This document shows positions 6,781 through 7,153 of a stretch of 7,153 bases of DNA, in pieces (the stretch's first letter is position 1; every line of letters starts with the position of its first letter). The position numbers and the translations under genes are program-made. The DNA is from Candidatus Gallibacteroides avistercoris. GTDB lineage: Bacteria; Bacteroidota; Bacteroidia; Bacteroidales; CHK158-818. The DNA is taken from positions 1-7,153 of the forward strand of contig DVNA01000030.1 in the NCBI GenBank assembly GCA_018714665.1. The letters are read 5' to 3'. The notes beneath the pieces are model-generated. The model made no database searches, was not told where the DNA came from, and worked only from the letters and a program-made list of their open reading frames with translations.

Positions 6781-6846
6781 AAGGAATTGTTTATCCGTCA
6801 AAATCCAGGCTATCGGAGATGGAATTTGGCGGATAGACAAAACCTT
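6781..6846 (+). repeat. Strong 66-nt imperfect inverted repeat between the GH76 gene and lrgB
   Basis: Positions 6787-6806 pair with 6821-6840 over 20 positions: 17 Watson-Crick pairs, two U-G pairs (6791-6836, 6798-6829) and one A-A mismatch (6803-6824), with a 14-nt loop. Beyond a symmetric AA/AA internal loop, AAGG (6781-6784) pairs with CCTT (6843-6846). It begins 17 nt after the GH76 stop. There is no T-run after it on the plus strand, so it is not a standard terminator. It could stabilise or process the GH76 mRNA end, act as an attenuator before lrgB, or be a small repetitive element. Confidence 0.7.
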
Positions 6847-6852
6847 AAAACG

Positions 6853-6865
6853 GATTGATTCAATC
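6853..6865. promoter_or_regulatory. 13-bp perfect palindrome upstream of lrgB
   Basis: GATTGATTCAATC consists of 6-bp perfect half-sites around a central T, 37 nt before the lrgB start. It could be an operator, but a site this short can also arise by chance. An eight-base direct repeat AATCTTTC follows at 6871-6878 and 6892-6899, 21 nt apart. No TAnnTTTG promoter element is seen in this gap. Confidence 0.25.
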
Positions 6866-6902
6866 GAACGAATCTTTCAAAAAAACAGAACAATCTTTCT
6901 AC

Positions 6903-7153
6903 ATGACAGATTTAATTACCTCCATCCCGTTCATGCTGCTGCTTACCACGGGAACCTACCTGCTGGGAAGCTATATCTATACCAAAAGCGGCATCTCTAT
7001 CCTGCACCCTATTCTAATCAGTATCCTCACCATCATCGGGGTACTTAAATGGTTAGACATCCCGTACGAAGTGTATGCCGAAAAAAGCGCCCTGATAGAT
7101 TTTCTATTAGGCCCTTCGGTTGTAGCGTTAGGCTATACGCTGTACGAACAGAT
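6903..7153 (+). CDS. lrgB: LrgB/CidB family membrane protein, N-terminal part
   Basis: The first 83 codons of an LrgB/CidB-family integral membrane protein, cut by the right edge (full proteins are about 230 residues). The translation begins MTDLITSIPFMLLLTTGTYL and has hydrophobic segments at about 7-25 and 31-50, then the family signature LLGPSVVALGYTLYEQ at 68-83. In the LrgAB/CidAB pairs LrgB is the larger partner of LrgA and is normally encoded directly after it, often with overlap. The ATG at 6903 gives the usual LrgB N-terminus. No promoter is evident upstream, so it may depend on read-through from the GH76 gene past the hairpin at 6781-6846. Confidence 0.9.
   Translation, partial: MTDLITSIPFMLLLTTGTYLLGSYIYTKSGISILHPILISILTIIGVLKWLDIPYEVYAEKSALIDFLLGPSVVALGYTLYEQ

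Noticed and set aside
6781..6846. Hairpin after GH76 as an ordinary intrinsic terminator
   Set aside because: No T-tract follows on the plus strand. On the minus strand a T-rich stretch starts only several bases after the stem and no minus-strand gene lies nearby.
1..7153. CRISPR array, tRNA, insertion sequence or prophage signals
   Set aside because: No regularly spaced repeats, cloverleaf, transposase or phage genes were seen; the window is conserved chromosomal content.

Overview
The window reads as ordinary chromosomal DNA from a member of the Bacteroidota, most likely order Bacteroidales. The grounds are the protein families, AT-rich spacers without clear Shine-Dalgarno sequences, and several matches to the Bacteroidota -7 promoter element TAnnTTTG. 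One of these is a complete TTTG-N19-TAnnTTTG promoter. No genus is called. There are no tRNA or rRNA genes, insertion sequences or CRISPR arrays.

Layout. (1) Positions 1-423, minus strand: N-terminal 141 codons of the AAA+ recombination ATPase RarA, cut by the left edge, with its own -7 element. (2) 608-1057, plus: a small exported Spy/CpxP-like protein, closed by a strong intrinsic terminator at 1104-1141. (3) 1142-1378: no convincing gene; it appears to be the recJ promoter and a roughly 160-nt leader with small hairpins. (4) 1379-3103, plus: recJ. (5) 3104-3234: a compact control region in which a consensus promoter lies inside the loop of a long inverted repeat that looks like the recJ terminator. 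(6) 3235-5130, plus: a 631-residue RecQ-family helicase of unusual C-terminal layout, followed 7 nt later by lrgA/cidA (5138-5479). (7) 5540-6763, plus: an exported GH76 alpha-mannanase-like glycosidase with its own -7 element. (8) 6781-6846: a strong hairpin in the 139-nt gap, then lrgB (6903 onward), cut by the right edge.

How the parts fit together. RarA, RecJ and RecQ all act at stalled or broken replication forks, and RecQ with RecJ is the classic unwind-and-degrade pair of the RecF pathway, so positions 1-5130 form a DNA-repair neighbourhood. The right part is envelope and transport related: the two partner subunits of an LrgAB/CidAB-type membrane system are separated by a secreted GH76 enzyme. 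The most unusual items are non-coding. They are the promoter nested in the recJ terminator, the 66-nt hairpin between the GH76 gene and lrgB whose G-U pairs favour a plus-strand RNA, and the split lrgA/GH76/lrgB arrangement itself. No clearly new multi-gene system was found.
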